A DNA stretch of 7,215 bases from Campylobacteraceae bacterium (GTDB lineage: Bacteria > Campylobacterota > Campylobacteria > Campylobacterales > Sulfurovaceae): NCBI GenBank assembly GCA_027056615.1, contig JALUKJ010000391.1, forward strand, positions 1 to 7,215, given 5' to 3'. A program made the position numbers and the translations under genes. The notes beneath the pieces were generated by a model. It was not told the DNA's origin and ran no database searches. It was given only the letters and a program-made list of their open reading frames with translations. Below are positions 1 to 5,234 of the stretch, piece by piece. The number at the start of each line of letters is the position of its first letter. Position 1 is the first letter of the stretch.

Positions 1-37
1 TGTTTATATTTGTAAATAATTCTAAAATTTCATAAAC

Positions 38-43
38 TATAAT
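38..43 (+). promoter_or_regulatory. candidate -10 element (TATAAT) upstream of the response regulator
   Basis: A perfect TATAAT lies 77 bp before the ATG of the response regulator gene, in a very AT-rich stretch and just before a run of eight T. No clear -35 hexamer is visible, which is common in Campylobacterota sigma-70 promoters. A second candidate, TACAAT at 85-90, is closer to the gene and would give a leader of about 24 nt carrying the ribosome binding site AGGAAG (110-115). Which one is used cannot be decided from sequence. Confidence 0.35.
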
Positions 44-76
44 TTTTTTTATTAGGTTTTAATTTAACTTAATAGT

Positions 77-90
77 TAACATGTTACAAT
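77..90 (+). promoter_or_regulatory. 10-bp palindrome overlapping a candidate -10 box; possible operator
   Basis: TAACATGTTA at 77-86 is a perfect 10-bp palindrome. It overlaps TACAAT (85-90), a candidate -10 hexamer for the downstream gene. Short arms TAATAG (70-75) and CTATTA (91-96) lie roughly symmetrically around it. The gene encodes a response regulator with a ribbon-helix-helix-like tail, and such proteins bind palindromic operators as dimers, so autoregulation is a reasonable guess. The background is AT-rich, and palindromes of this length can arise by chance. Confidence 0.3.
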
Positions 91-120
91 CTATTAAAAA
101 AAAGGAAATAGGAAGTAATT

Positions 121-666
121 ATGAATAATGACTTGATGAAAATTGTAGAAGAGACCAAAAAACTTAAAACACTTGTGTTAGAAGATGAGCCAGAGACAAA
201 TGAGTTAATGTGTACCACACTTAAAAACTTTTTTGCAGATGTCTACTCAGCAACTGATGCAACCTCTGCAATGCAAATGTTTGAACAACATAGCCCTGAT
301 ATTATCTTTATTGATATTATCTTACCAGGTAAAAGTGGTCTAGAGGTAGCTAAAGAGATTAGAGAGATTAACCCTAAGCAAATTATTGTAGTTGTATCTG
401 CAAGTAATGACATGGGAAATATCTCAGAAGCTGTAAAAATTGGAGTAAATAATTTTATTAGAAAACCAATTGATACAGATAAGATGATTGATGTTCTAAA
501 AGACATTGTTGCCGATATTAAAAAGCAAAAGAAAAATAGAACTAAAATATTCTCTATTACACTTCCACTTGATTTGTATGAGCAAGTTGATACAGATGCT
601 AAGAGTGAGAGTATTTCAAAAAATGCTATGATTATTAGAGCGTTAAAACACTTCTATAATCTATAA
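121..666 (+). CDS. Response regulator, REC domain with C-terminal ribbon-helix-helix-like domain
   Basis: A 181-residue two-component response regulator. The receiver domain covers about residues 15-132: acidic pocket E21/D22, phospho-acceptor D65 in FIDIILPG, Ser93 in the Thr/Ser switch position, aromatic F112, and K115 in RKP. After a basic linker (KKQKKNR, about 134-140) the last 40 residues do not look like the usual winged-helix or HTH outputs. KIFSITL (142-148) resembles a beta strand, followed by one helix (149-160) and a second starting ISKNAMIIRALKHFY (165-179), the pattern of a MetJ/Arc/CopG ribbon-helix-helix domain. Its likely role is phosphorylation-controlled DNA binding; the target is unknown. 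The start is supported by AGGAAG five bases upstream; M6 is a weaker alternative. No histidine kinase gene is adjacent, so it is an orphan here. It is convergent with hisD across a repeat-rich gap. Confidence 0.88.
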   Translation: MNNDLMKIVEETKKLKTLVLEDEPETNELMCTTLKNFFADVYSATDATSAMQMFEQHSPDIIFIDIILPGKSGLEVAKEIREINPKQIIVVVSASNDMGNISEAVKIGVNNFIRKPIDTDKMIDVLKDIVADIKKQKKNRTKIFSITLPLDLYEQVDTDAKSESISKNAMIIRALKHFYNL

Positions 667-673
667 ATTATAG

Positions 674-686
674 CGAGGCTTCCTCG
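674..686. repeat. small hairpin CGAGG-CTT-CCTCG
   Basis: A perfect 5-bp stem with a 3-nt loop begins 8 bp after the response regulator stop codon and runs into the CTCG edge of the REP-like array. No T-run follows, so it is not a classical intrinsic terminator by itself. It may be the outer edge of the repeat family. Confidence 0.4.
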
Positions 687-701
687 TTCCCACCGTCTCG
701 G

Positions 702-835
702 CAATGCCAATGAATTAAGGAATAAATATTCAAAAACTGTAGGTTCGATTTCATCGAACGGATTGTTTTATAGACTTCAATTTTTTGTTCGATAAAATCG
801 AACCTACAGGATTTGGGCTTAATTCAATGGCATTG
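702..835. mobile_element. 134-bp MITE-like palindromic element, copy 1
   Basis: The element has 18-bp terminal inverted repeats: CAATGCCAATGAATTAAG at the left and, read inward from the right, CAATGCCATTGAATTAAG (one mismatch). It is flanked by CCGTCTCGG (693-701) and CCGTCTCGA (836-844), an 8/9 direct repeat that fits a target-site duplication. The duplicated bases are the loop (TCT) and inner stem of a REP-like hairpin. It has no coding capacity, so movement would need a transposase supplied in trans. It matches the copy at 5235-5368 at 132 of 134 positions (differences at 772 and 774), so spread or gene conversion is recent. The transposase family cannot be told from the ends; a 9-10 bp duplication suits several DDE families. 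Confidence 0.72.
738..808. repeat. inverted pair of GTTCGAT-N3-ATCGAAC hairpins inside element copy 1
   Basis: Left arm 738-759 and right arm 787-808 are 22-bp inverted repeats with one mismatch (TGTAGG at the outer ends). Each arm also folds on itself: GTTCGAT (743-749) with ATCGAAC (753-759) around TTC, and GTTCGAT (787-793) with ATCGAAC (797-803) around AAA. The structure can therefore be one long stem or two small hairpins. It resembles a second REP family arranged as a BIME, carried inside the larger element. Confidence 0.65.
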
Positions 836-936
836 CCGTCTCGATGGGAATGCATAGAAAAGTTTTTTTGTAAAATAAATTTTAATATGCATTCCCAAGC
901 TGAAGCTTGGGAACGAGAGAACTTGCATTTTCGGAA

Positions 937-955
937 TCGGCGTGTTTACACCCGA
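937..955. repeat. hairpin with 8-bp stem near the hisD 3' end; weak terminator candidate
   Basis: TCGG(C)GTGT at 937-945 pairs with ACACCCGA at 948-955 around a TT loop, with one bulged C. On the plus strand it is followed by ACTATTTTATTT, a poor T-tract, so it could weakly end the response regulator transcript. On the minus strand, just after hisD, no T-run follows. It may instead be another member of the palindromic repeats filling this gap. Confidence 0.35.
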
Positions 956-961
956 ACTATT

Positions 962-2257
962 TTATTTAGATAATCTTATTCTAACTGACTCTTCATGAGC
1001 TGTTAACCCCTCTGTATTTGCAATTAAAGCACAAGCCTCACCAATCTCATTTAACCCTTGTTGTGTCATTGATATAATAGACGACTTCTTTAAAAAATGG
1101 TCAACACTTAATGGTGAGTAGAATTTAGCTGTTCCCCCTGTTGGTAAGGTATGGTTTGGACCTGCAATATAGTCACCTATTGGTTCAGGTGTATACTCAC
1201 CTAAGAAGATAGCTCCTGCATGTTTTATTTGACCTAACAACTCCATTGGATTAGATGTTACTACCTCTAAGTGTTCAGGAGCAATCTGATTCATTAAATT
1301 AATTGCTTCATCCATTGTTTCAGTTATAATAATTGCTCCACGCTCTTCAATAGATTTTCTTGCAATCTCTTCACGAGATAAAGTCCCTAAAAACTCCTCT
1401 ATTTTAGAAGCTACTTTAGGGGCTAAAGTTTCATCGGTAGTAATTAAAATAGACGAAGCCATCTCATCATGCTCTGCTTGTGAAAGTAAGTCAATGGCTA
1501 AGTAGTCAGCTCTTGCTGTTTGGTCGGCTAAAATTCCAATCTCACTTGGTCCTGCTATCATGTCTATATTTACTTCACCATAAACCAATTTTTTAGCTGT
1601 TGCTACAAAAATGTTCCCAGGTCCTGTAATAACATCTACTTTAGGTATGGTCTCTGTACCATAAGCCATAGCCCCAATAGCTGAAGCTCCACCTACTTTA
1701 AAGACTTTAGTTACTTTACACAAGTGACACGCTGCGAGAAGTAGCTCATTGAGTTCATTATCAGGAGCAGGAGTACAAACTACTATCTCCTCTACCCCAG
1801 CTACAATGGCAGGAATAGCATTCATAAGTAGTGATGATGGGTACGCAGCCTTACCCCCTGGAATGTAAAGCCCAGCAGAGTCAACAGATGTTACTTTTTG
1901 ACCCAACATATTTCCATTTTTCTCAAAATCAAACCATGACTTTGGCATAAGTTTTTGGTGATAGTTCTCAATTCTATCATAAGCCAAGTGTAACGCTTCT
2001 CTAAGTGTTGGGTCAATGTTATTATATGCCTCTTCCATAGACTCCACAGAAACTTCTAACTCTTTATCATCTTTTGGTTCCCATCTATCAAACTTACTAA
2101 TATGCCCTTTTAATACACCATTACCCTCTGTTTTAATCTCATCAAGTAACCCCTTAACAATAGTAGTTACACCATCAATATCCATTGCACCACGTTTTAA
2201 AAGTTCATCAAATTCACTTTGAAAATTATCATCTTTTGTACTAAATATCTTCACCAT
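962..2257 (-). CDS. hisD: Histidinol dehydrogenase
   Basis: HisD catalyses the last two steps of histidine synthesis, oxidising L-histidinol via histidinal to L-histidine with two NAD+, as a cytoplasmic zinc-dependent homodimer. The 431-residue length is normal for the family. Visible signatures are the YIPGGKAAYPSSLLMNAIPA segment (131-150), GPGNIFVATAKKLVYG (212-227), IDMIAGPSEI (231-240) and LLSQAEHD. Zinc ligands fit Q260, H263, D362 (PIGDYIAGPNHT) and H421 (LTAHEESVRIR); the catalytic Glu-His pair fits E328/H329 in APEHLEV. The ribosome binding site AGGAAG (2259-2264) ends only one base before the ATG at 2257 but four bases before an in-frame GTG at 2254. The true start may therefore be GTG, giving a protein beginning MKIFSTKDD. 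It overlaps the upstream PLP enzyme gene and is probably co-transcribed with it; no other his genes are in view. Confidence 0.97.
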   Translation of the reverse strand: MVKIFSTKDDNFQSEFDELLKRGAMDIDGVTTIVKGLLDEIKTEGNGVLKGHISKFDRWEPKDDKELEVSVESMEEAYNNIDPTLREALHLAYDRIENYHQKLMPKSWFDFEKNGNMLGQKVTSVDSAGLYIPGGKAAYPSSLLMNAIPAIVAGVEEIVVCTPAPDNELNELLLAACHLCKVTKVFKVGGASAIGAMAYGTETIPKVDVITGPGNIFVATAKKLVYGEVNIDMIAGPSEIGILADQTARADYLAIDLLSQAEHDEMASSILITTDETLAPKVASKIEEFLGTLSREEIARKSIEERGAIIITETMDEAINLMNQIAPEHLEVVTSNPMELLGQIKHAGAIFLGEYTPEPIGDYIAGPNHTLPTGGTAKFYSPLSVDHFLKKSSIISMTQQGLNEIGEACALIANTEGLTAHEESVRIRLSK

Positions 2258-3164
2258 ACTTCCTTATATAACGAGCTAACATACTCTCATTACCCATCAA
2301 GCCACCTTGATGAATATAGAGTGTTGGTTTCTCAAAAATTTGTGGGTTCTCTAACAGTGTTATCCACCCCTGTGGGTCATAGAGCAAATCAAACTCAATA
2401 CCCATTTTGTCTTGTAATTCTAGCCAAATTTTATAAGAGTCTCTATACAACTTTCCAAAGTGCCGTTTTTTGCTTGGGACTAATATTTTAGGATGAAGAT
2501 TCTCATCCTTTTCTAACATCAAAAACTGCTCTTTTAAATACTCACTATCCCCAACACAAGGAACAGTATAAACATTACACTTAGGGGACATTGGTTTTGT
2601 CTCGAAAAGAGATGAAACCTGTGTCCCCGTAAAACCAAGCTCAAACTGCCAAAAAGCTTTCTGCAAAAAAAGAGCCGTAGTCCCAGTACCAGATGGCAAA
2701 AATACATTCAATTCATCAAAGCCTTGCTCCTCTTTCCACTCTAAAATCTCTTGGGCTAAAACCTTTAAGCCATACTCAGCCTCTTTTTGTCTACCACCCT
2801 CCTCTATAAATAACTCATTTTCTGTCGGGATGGGGGCAATCCGACCTACGTGAATTTTCATTCCATTTTTTAAAGCATATTTATAGTTTCCATTTGGATT
2901 ATCTTGTAGATAAGAGGAGATATGCTTCACATAGTAATCATACTTCCACCCTCTTAACTTTGCTAAAACAGAAAGCGAATACATAGCATTAGATTGAGAT
3001 GACCCATAAGATATAACTCTTTTAATATTAGGAAACTCATTTTCTAAAAAGTAGTGAAACTTTCGTGCTTTATTTCCAGAAAACTCTTTTGAGAGTAGGT
3101 CATCACGTTTAATATAAATAGTTTGGTTATAAAACTCTTTAGTTTCTATAGGTGACTTTTTCAT
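2241..3164 (-). CDS. PLP-dependent ACC deaminase / D-cysteine desulfhydrase family protein
   Basis: A 307-residue fold-type II PLP enzyme of the 1-aminocyclopropane-1-carboxylate deaminase/D-cysteine desulfhydrase family. The N-terminal KRDDLLSKEFSGNKARK (19-35) contains the expected PLP-binding lysine, K32. Q57-S58-N59 matches the family's QSN motif, and SGTGTT (158-163) is the phosphate-binding loop. A GGLMGNE segment lies near the C-terminus (287-293). In characterised ACC deaminases and D-cysteine desulfhydrases the QSN is followed by His; here it is Ala60, so substrate preference should not be assumed from the name. It could act on D-cysteine, another amino acid or an unknown substrate. 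The gene leads a two-gene unit with hisD, overlapping it. The start has no good ribosome binding site, but a TATAAT sits only six bases upstream, suggesting a leaderless or nearly leaderless transcript. Confidence 0.85.
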   Translation of the reverse strand: MKKSPIETKEFYNQTIYIKRDDLLSKEFSGNKARKFHYFLENEFPNIKRVISYGSSQSNAMYSLSVLAKLRGWKYDYYVKHISSYLQDNPNGNYKYALKNGMKIHVGRIAPIPTENELFIEEGGRQKEAEYGLKVLAQEILEWKEEQGFDELNVFLPSGTGTTALFLQKAFWQFELGFTGTQVSSLFETKPMSPKCNVYTVPCVGDSEYLKEQFLMLEKDENLHPKILVPSKKRHFGKLYRDSYKIWLELQDKMGIEFDLLYDPQGWITLLENPQIFEKPTLYIHQGGLMGNESMLARYIRKYGEDI

Positions 3165-3170
3165 AATGAG

Positions 3171-3179
3171 ATTATAACA
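3171..3179 (-). promoter_or_regulatory. extended -10 promoter (TGTTATAAT) of the PLP enzyme-hisD unit
   Basis: Read on the minus strand, 3179-3171 is TGTTATAAT, a perfect -10 with the TGN extension. Its 3' edge is six bases from the ATG at 3164, so the predicted start of transcription falls at or next to the A of the start codon. No convincing -35 is seen at 16-18 bp. The FNR-type box at 3183-3196 would be centred near -25 of this promoter, inside the polymerase footprint, which would favour repression if the regulator binds. Confidence 0.5.
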
Positions 3180-3182
3180 AAA

Positions 3183-3196
3183 TTGACCAATATCAA
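3183..3196. promoter_or_regulatory. CRP/FNR-family binding site (TTGAC-N4-ATCAA)
   Basis: TTGAC-CAAT-ATCAA matches the FNR/DNR/NnrR-type consensus TTGAT-N4-ATCAA at 9 of 10 specified bases. Its centre (3189.5) is about 41.5 bp upstream of the start predicted from the TATAAT at 3219-3224, the classical position for class II activation by CRP/FNR-family proteins. It lies between divergent genes, so it could activate the hemerythrin operon and affect the opposite promoter. Which regulator binds (oxygen- or NO-responsive) is not visible here. Confidence 0.55.
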
Positions 3197-3218
3197 CGCT
3201 ATTTATAACACAAAACCC

Positions 3219-3224
3219 TATAAT
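3219..3224 (+). promoter_or_regulatory. -10 box of the hemerythrin operon
   Basis: A perfect TATAAT ends 17 bases before the ATG at 3242, predicting transcription from about 3231 and a leader of only about 11 nt. There is no recognisable -35 and no Shine-Dalgarno sequence in the leader. A promoter lacking a -35 but having an FNR-type box at about -41.5 is typical of activator-dependent promoters. Confidence 0.55.
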
Positions 3225-3241
3225 ACAAAAATCTGAATTTA

Positions 3242-3697
3242 ATGGAGAACAAATTAATGATTATTTCAAGCTATATGAGAGCCGAACATAGAGAGTGTGA
3301 TGAGCTATTTACATCGGCAGAAAAATCAGTTATAGAGGGAAACTTTGAACAAGCAGAGAAACAGTTTTTACTATTTTCAAACGATACTCTTACTCACTTT
3401 AAAAAAGAGGAAGAGGCTCTTTTCCCTACTTTTGAAGAGGTTACAGGCAGTAGTGAAGGACCAACAAGAATGATGCGTTATGAACATGAGCAGATGCGAG
3501 GGCTTATTGGTAAAATGGCAGGAGCAATTGAAAATAAAGACAAAGATGCTTACCTATCTATTGCCGAGTCAATGATGATTCTACTCCAACAGCATAATAT
3601 GAAAGAGGAGCAGATGCTATATGCAATGTGTGATAGAACCATTCCACAAGATAAAAAAGAGTCCATTATAGAGACTATGAAAACTATAGAACTATAG
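3242..3697 (+). CDS. Hemerythrin HHE-domain protein
   Basis: A 151-residue, soluble, all-helical protein of the hemerythrin-like HHE family, which binds a non-heme di-iron centre and is used for O2 or NO binding, sensing or iron-sulfur repair (as in YtfE/RIC). The ligand pattern is complete: H16, H52 and E56 (HFKKE), H82 (YEHEQM), H118 and E122 (HNMKE). No signal peptide or membrane segment is visible, so it is cytoplasmic. It is the first gene of a tight three-gene operon, 2 bp before the DUF2249 gene. It lies behind a promoter with an FNR-type box, which suggests a role under low oxygen or nitrosative conditions (inference). The start codon lacks a clear ribosome binding site; M6 is an alternative but would leave a slightly shorter first helix. 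C19 and C130 are the only cysteines. Confidence 0.9.
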   Translation: MENKLMIISSYMRAEHRECDELFTSAEKSVIEGNFEQAEKQFLLFSNDTLTHFKKEEEALFPTFEEVTGSSEGPTRMMRYEHEQMRGLIGKMAGAIENKDKDAYLSIAESMMILLQQHNMKEEQMLYAMCDRTIPQDKKESIIETMKTIEL

Positions 3698-3699
3698 AG

Positions 3700-3951
3700 A
3701 TGAAAAAGTTTTTTTTAGATGCAAGAGAGTTGGCTCACCCTGAGCCACTTAGAATCTCATTAGAGTATATTAAAGAGATGTCAAGCAATGACTACTTATA
3801 TATGCTTAATATAAGAAAACCTATTCCCCTTTTAGAATTGGTAAAAGATAAAGGGTACAAACTATTTACCCATGAAGATAACAATAAAAATTGGCATATA
3901 ATTATTAGCAAAAATCCTCAAAAAAATTTAAAAGAGTTACTAAATGTTTAA
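3700..3951 (+). CDS. DUF2249 family protein
   Basis: An 83-residue protein matching the DUF2249 pattern: the opening FFLDARELAHPEPLRISLEYIKEM (4-27), a central MLNIRKPIPLLELVKDKGYKLF (35-56), and a closing WHIIISK strand (65-71). The family has a small alpha/beta fold related to TusA/SirA-like proteins and is often encoded beside hemerythrin-like or denitrification and NO-related genes; its biochemical role is not established. The TusA catalytic cysteine is absent; this protein has no cysteine at all. It begins 2 bp after the hemerythrin stop and ends overlapping the membrane protein gene by 8 bp, so all three are probably translated together. Confidence 0.82.
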   Translation: MKKFFLDARELAHPEPLRISLEYIKEMSSNDYLYMLNIRKPIPLLELVKDKGYKLFTHEDNNKNWHIIISKNPQKNLKELLNV

Positions 3952-5212
3952 TCAAGGTGGACTATCTCTCGACCAAGCACCTCCACTTTCGGTAGTGCTT
4001 CGCTTTTTTGTAACAGCCTCTATTTTTGGTATTTTATTAGGGCTTTTTCTACTCTTGCAAAGTCTAAACATAACTACACTCTCCTCTTATAGTACACAAC
4101 TTATTGTTATTCATACTCTATCTTTAGGAGTTATGGCATCTTTTATGTTAGGAGCATTGTTTCAGATGTTACCTGTTTTAGCAGGAGTGGTTATTAAAAC
4201 ACCAACTACAAAAGCAATGATGGTACATGGTCTTTTAACTGTAGGGGTTTTAACTCAACTATTTGCCTTTGGCATTAGCAGTAATTCTCTTCTTTATTTT
4301 TTAGCCTCTGCTTACCTTGGCTCGGCACTATTTTATGCAATCTATTTAATGTTAAAAGAGTTAATAAAAATCAGAACACACTCTAGTTCTTCTAAGGGAA
4401 TTCTCTTTGCACTTATTAGCCTTATATTTACTGTAATCTTTGGAGTATATCTACTACTTACAGAGGGTGGATTTATTAATGGAATAGATTTTAGTCAAAT
4501 AAAAGAGCTTCACTACTCTTTTGCTCTTTTTGGTTGGGTTAGCTTACTTATTGTATCTGTATCATTTCAAGTAATTGAGATGTTCTATGTAACTCCTAGC
4601 TACCCTAAAAGCATAAGTAAATACCTAAGTGTAACTATTTTAGGTCTACTTCTTTTAAAAACTATTTTAATACTTTTTGGCTATCCAACTACTCTATTAA
4701 CCATCACCATTACGCTACTCTTTTTAGCCTATGCTACTGTAACTATTGACCGATTAACTCAAAGAAAACGACCAGTAGCAGATGCTACAGTATGGTTTTG
4801 GCTATTGGGTATGGCTCTTTTTATTTTGAGTATGACCATTACACTTATTGGCTCATTTTTAACCATAAGCTCAACACTTCAACACTTAAGCTATATAGCC
4901 TTTATTGGTTTTACTCTTAGTATTGTCTTTGCTATGATTTACAAAATTGTCCCTTTTCTAACATGGTTTCACCTATCTAACCAAGGCTATATGGAAGCCC
5001 CAATGATGCATGATGTTATTCATCCTAAAAAGGCAAAAATTCATTTTTATATTCATGTTACAACAATATTTATTTGGATATTAACAATCAAACTCACTAT
5101 ATTAGGTAGTCTACTTCTAACTATTTCATTTAGTTGGCTATTTTATAATTTGATTTTTGCTATTAAGAAGTATGTCTATACACAGAAGCATTGTGAGAAG
5201 ATTGAGTGGTAA
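3944..5212 (+). CDS. Polytopic membrane protein, NnrS / heme-copper oxidase subunit I-like
   Basis: A 422-residue, very hydrophobic inner-membrane protein with about 12 predicted helices (roughly 19-39, 52-80, 92-110, 115-137, 152-172, 189-214, 227-246, 248-267, 283-305, 313-340, 366-385, 387-408). Motifs resemble proteins distantly related to heme-copper oxidase subunit I and NnrS: IHTLSLGVMASFMLGALFQM (56-75) with H57, HYSFALFGWVS (190-200) followed by FQVIEMF (208-214), and KIVPFLTWFHL (334-344) with H343. H57, H190 and other helix-end histidines are candidate heme ligands, but the paired ligands of a true catalytic oxidase or NO reductase are not evident, so enzyme activity is doubtful. 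It starts 8 bp inside the DUF2249 gene with AAAGAG (3931-3936) seven bases upstream. A role with hemerythrin in NO or O2 handling is inferred from context. Confidence 0.75.
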   Translation: MFNQGGLSLDQAPPLSVVLRFFVTASIFGILLGLFLLLQSLNITTLSSYSTQLIVIHTLSLGVMASFMLGALFQMLPVLAGVVIKTPTTKAMMVHGLLTVGVLTQLFAFGISSNSLLYFLASAYLGSALFYAIYLMLKELIKIRTHSSSSKGILFALISLIFTVIFGVYLLLTEGGFINGIDFSQIKELHYSFALFGWVSLLIVSVSFQVIEMFYVTPSYPKSISKYLSVTILGLLLLKTILILFGYPTTLLTITITLLFLAYATVTIDRLTQRKRPVADATVWFWLLGMALFILSMTITLIGSFLTISSTLQHLSYIAFIGFTLSIVFAMIYKIVPFLTWFHLSNQGYMEAPMMHDVIHPKKAKIHFYIHVTTIFIWILTIKLTILGSLLLTISFSWLFYNLIFAIKKYVYTQKHCEKIEW

Positions 5213-5234
5213 TTATATATTCCCACCGAAACGG

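Larger units (their letters stand above)
683..917. repeat. BIME-like pair of inverted REP-type palindromes, interrupted by a 134-bp insertion
   Basis: The outer edges are CTCGTTCCCA (683-692) and its inverted counterpart TTGGGAACGAG (907-917). Two palindromic units face each other. Unit A has stem TTCCCACCG (687-695) pairing with CGATGGGAA (842-850), with one mismatch. Unit B is TTCCCAAGCT-GA-AGCTTGGGAA (892-913), a perfect 10-bp stem. The inner flanks GGGAATGCATA (846-856) and TATGCATTCCC (886-896) form a perfect 11-bp inverted repeat around an AT-rich spacer, so the whole can fold as a double hairpin. Removing the insertion and one target duplicate leaves about 92 bp, similar to BIMEs made from two REP units. 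It occupies the gap between two convergent genes. REP families like this are usually spread by REP-associated (RAYT) transposases; none is encoded in this window. Confidence 0.7.

Noticed and set aside
243..506. 87-codon open frame opposite the response regulator
   Set aside because: It is antisense to a well-supported receiver domain and has no family resemblance or ribosome binding site.
721..732. GAATA-AA-TATTC small palindrome inside the mobile element
   Set aside because: It is a short, A/T-only stem of the kind expected by chance in this base composition.
785..973. 62-codon open frame on the plus strand between the response regulator and hisD
   Set aside because: It starts on a TTG inside the inverted repeat of the mobile element, runs through the REP-like hairpins and ends in the hisD tail. 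It has no ribosome binding site and no protein-like pattern.
2016..2491. Two plus-strand open frames opposite hisD and the PLP enzyme gene
   Set aside because: Both are antisense shadows of strongly conserved genes; their translations are low-complexity and unrecognisable.
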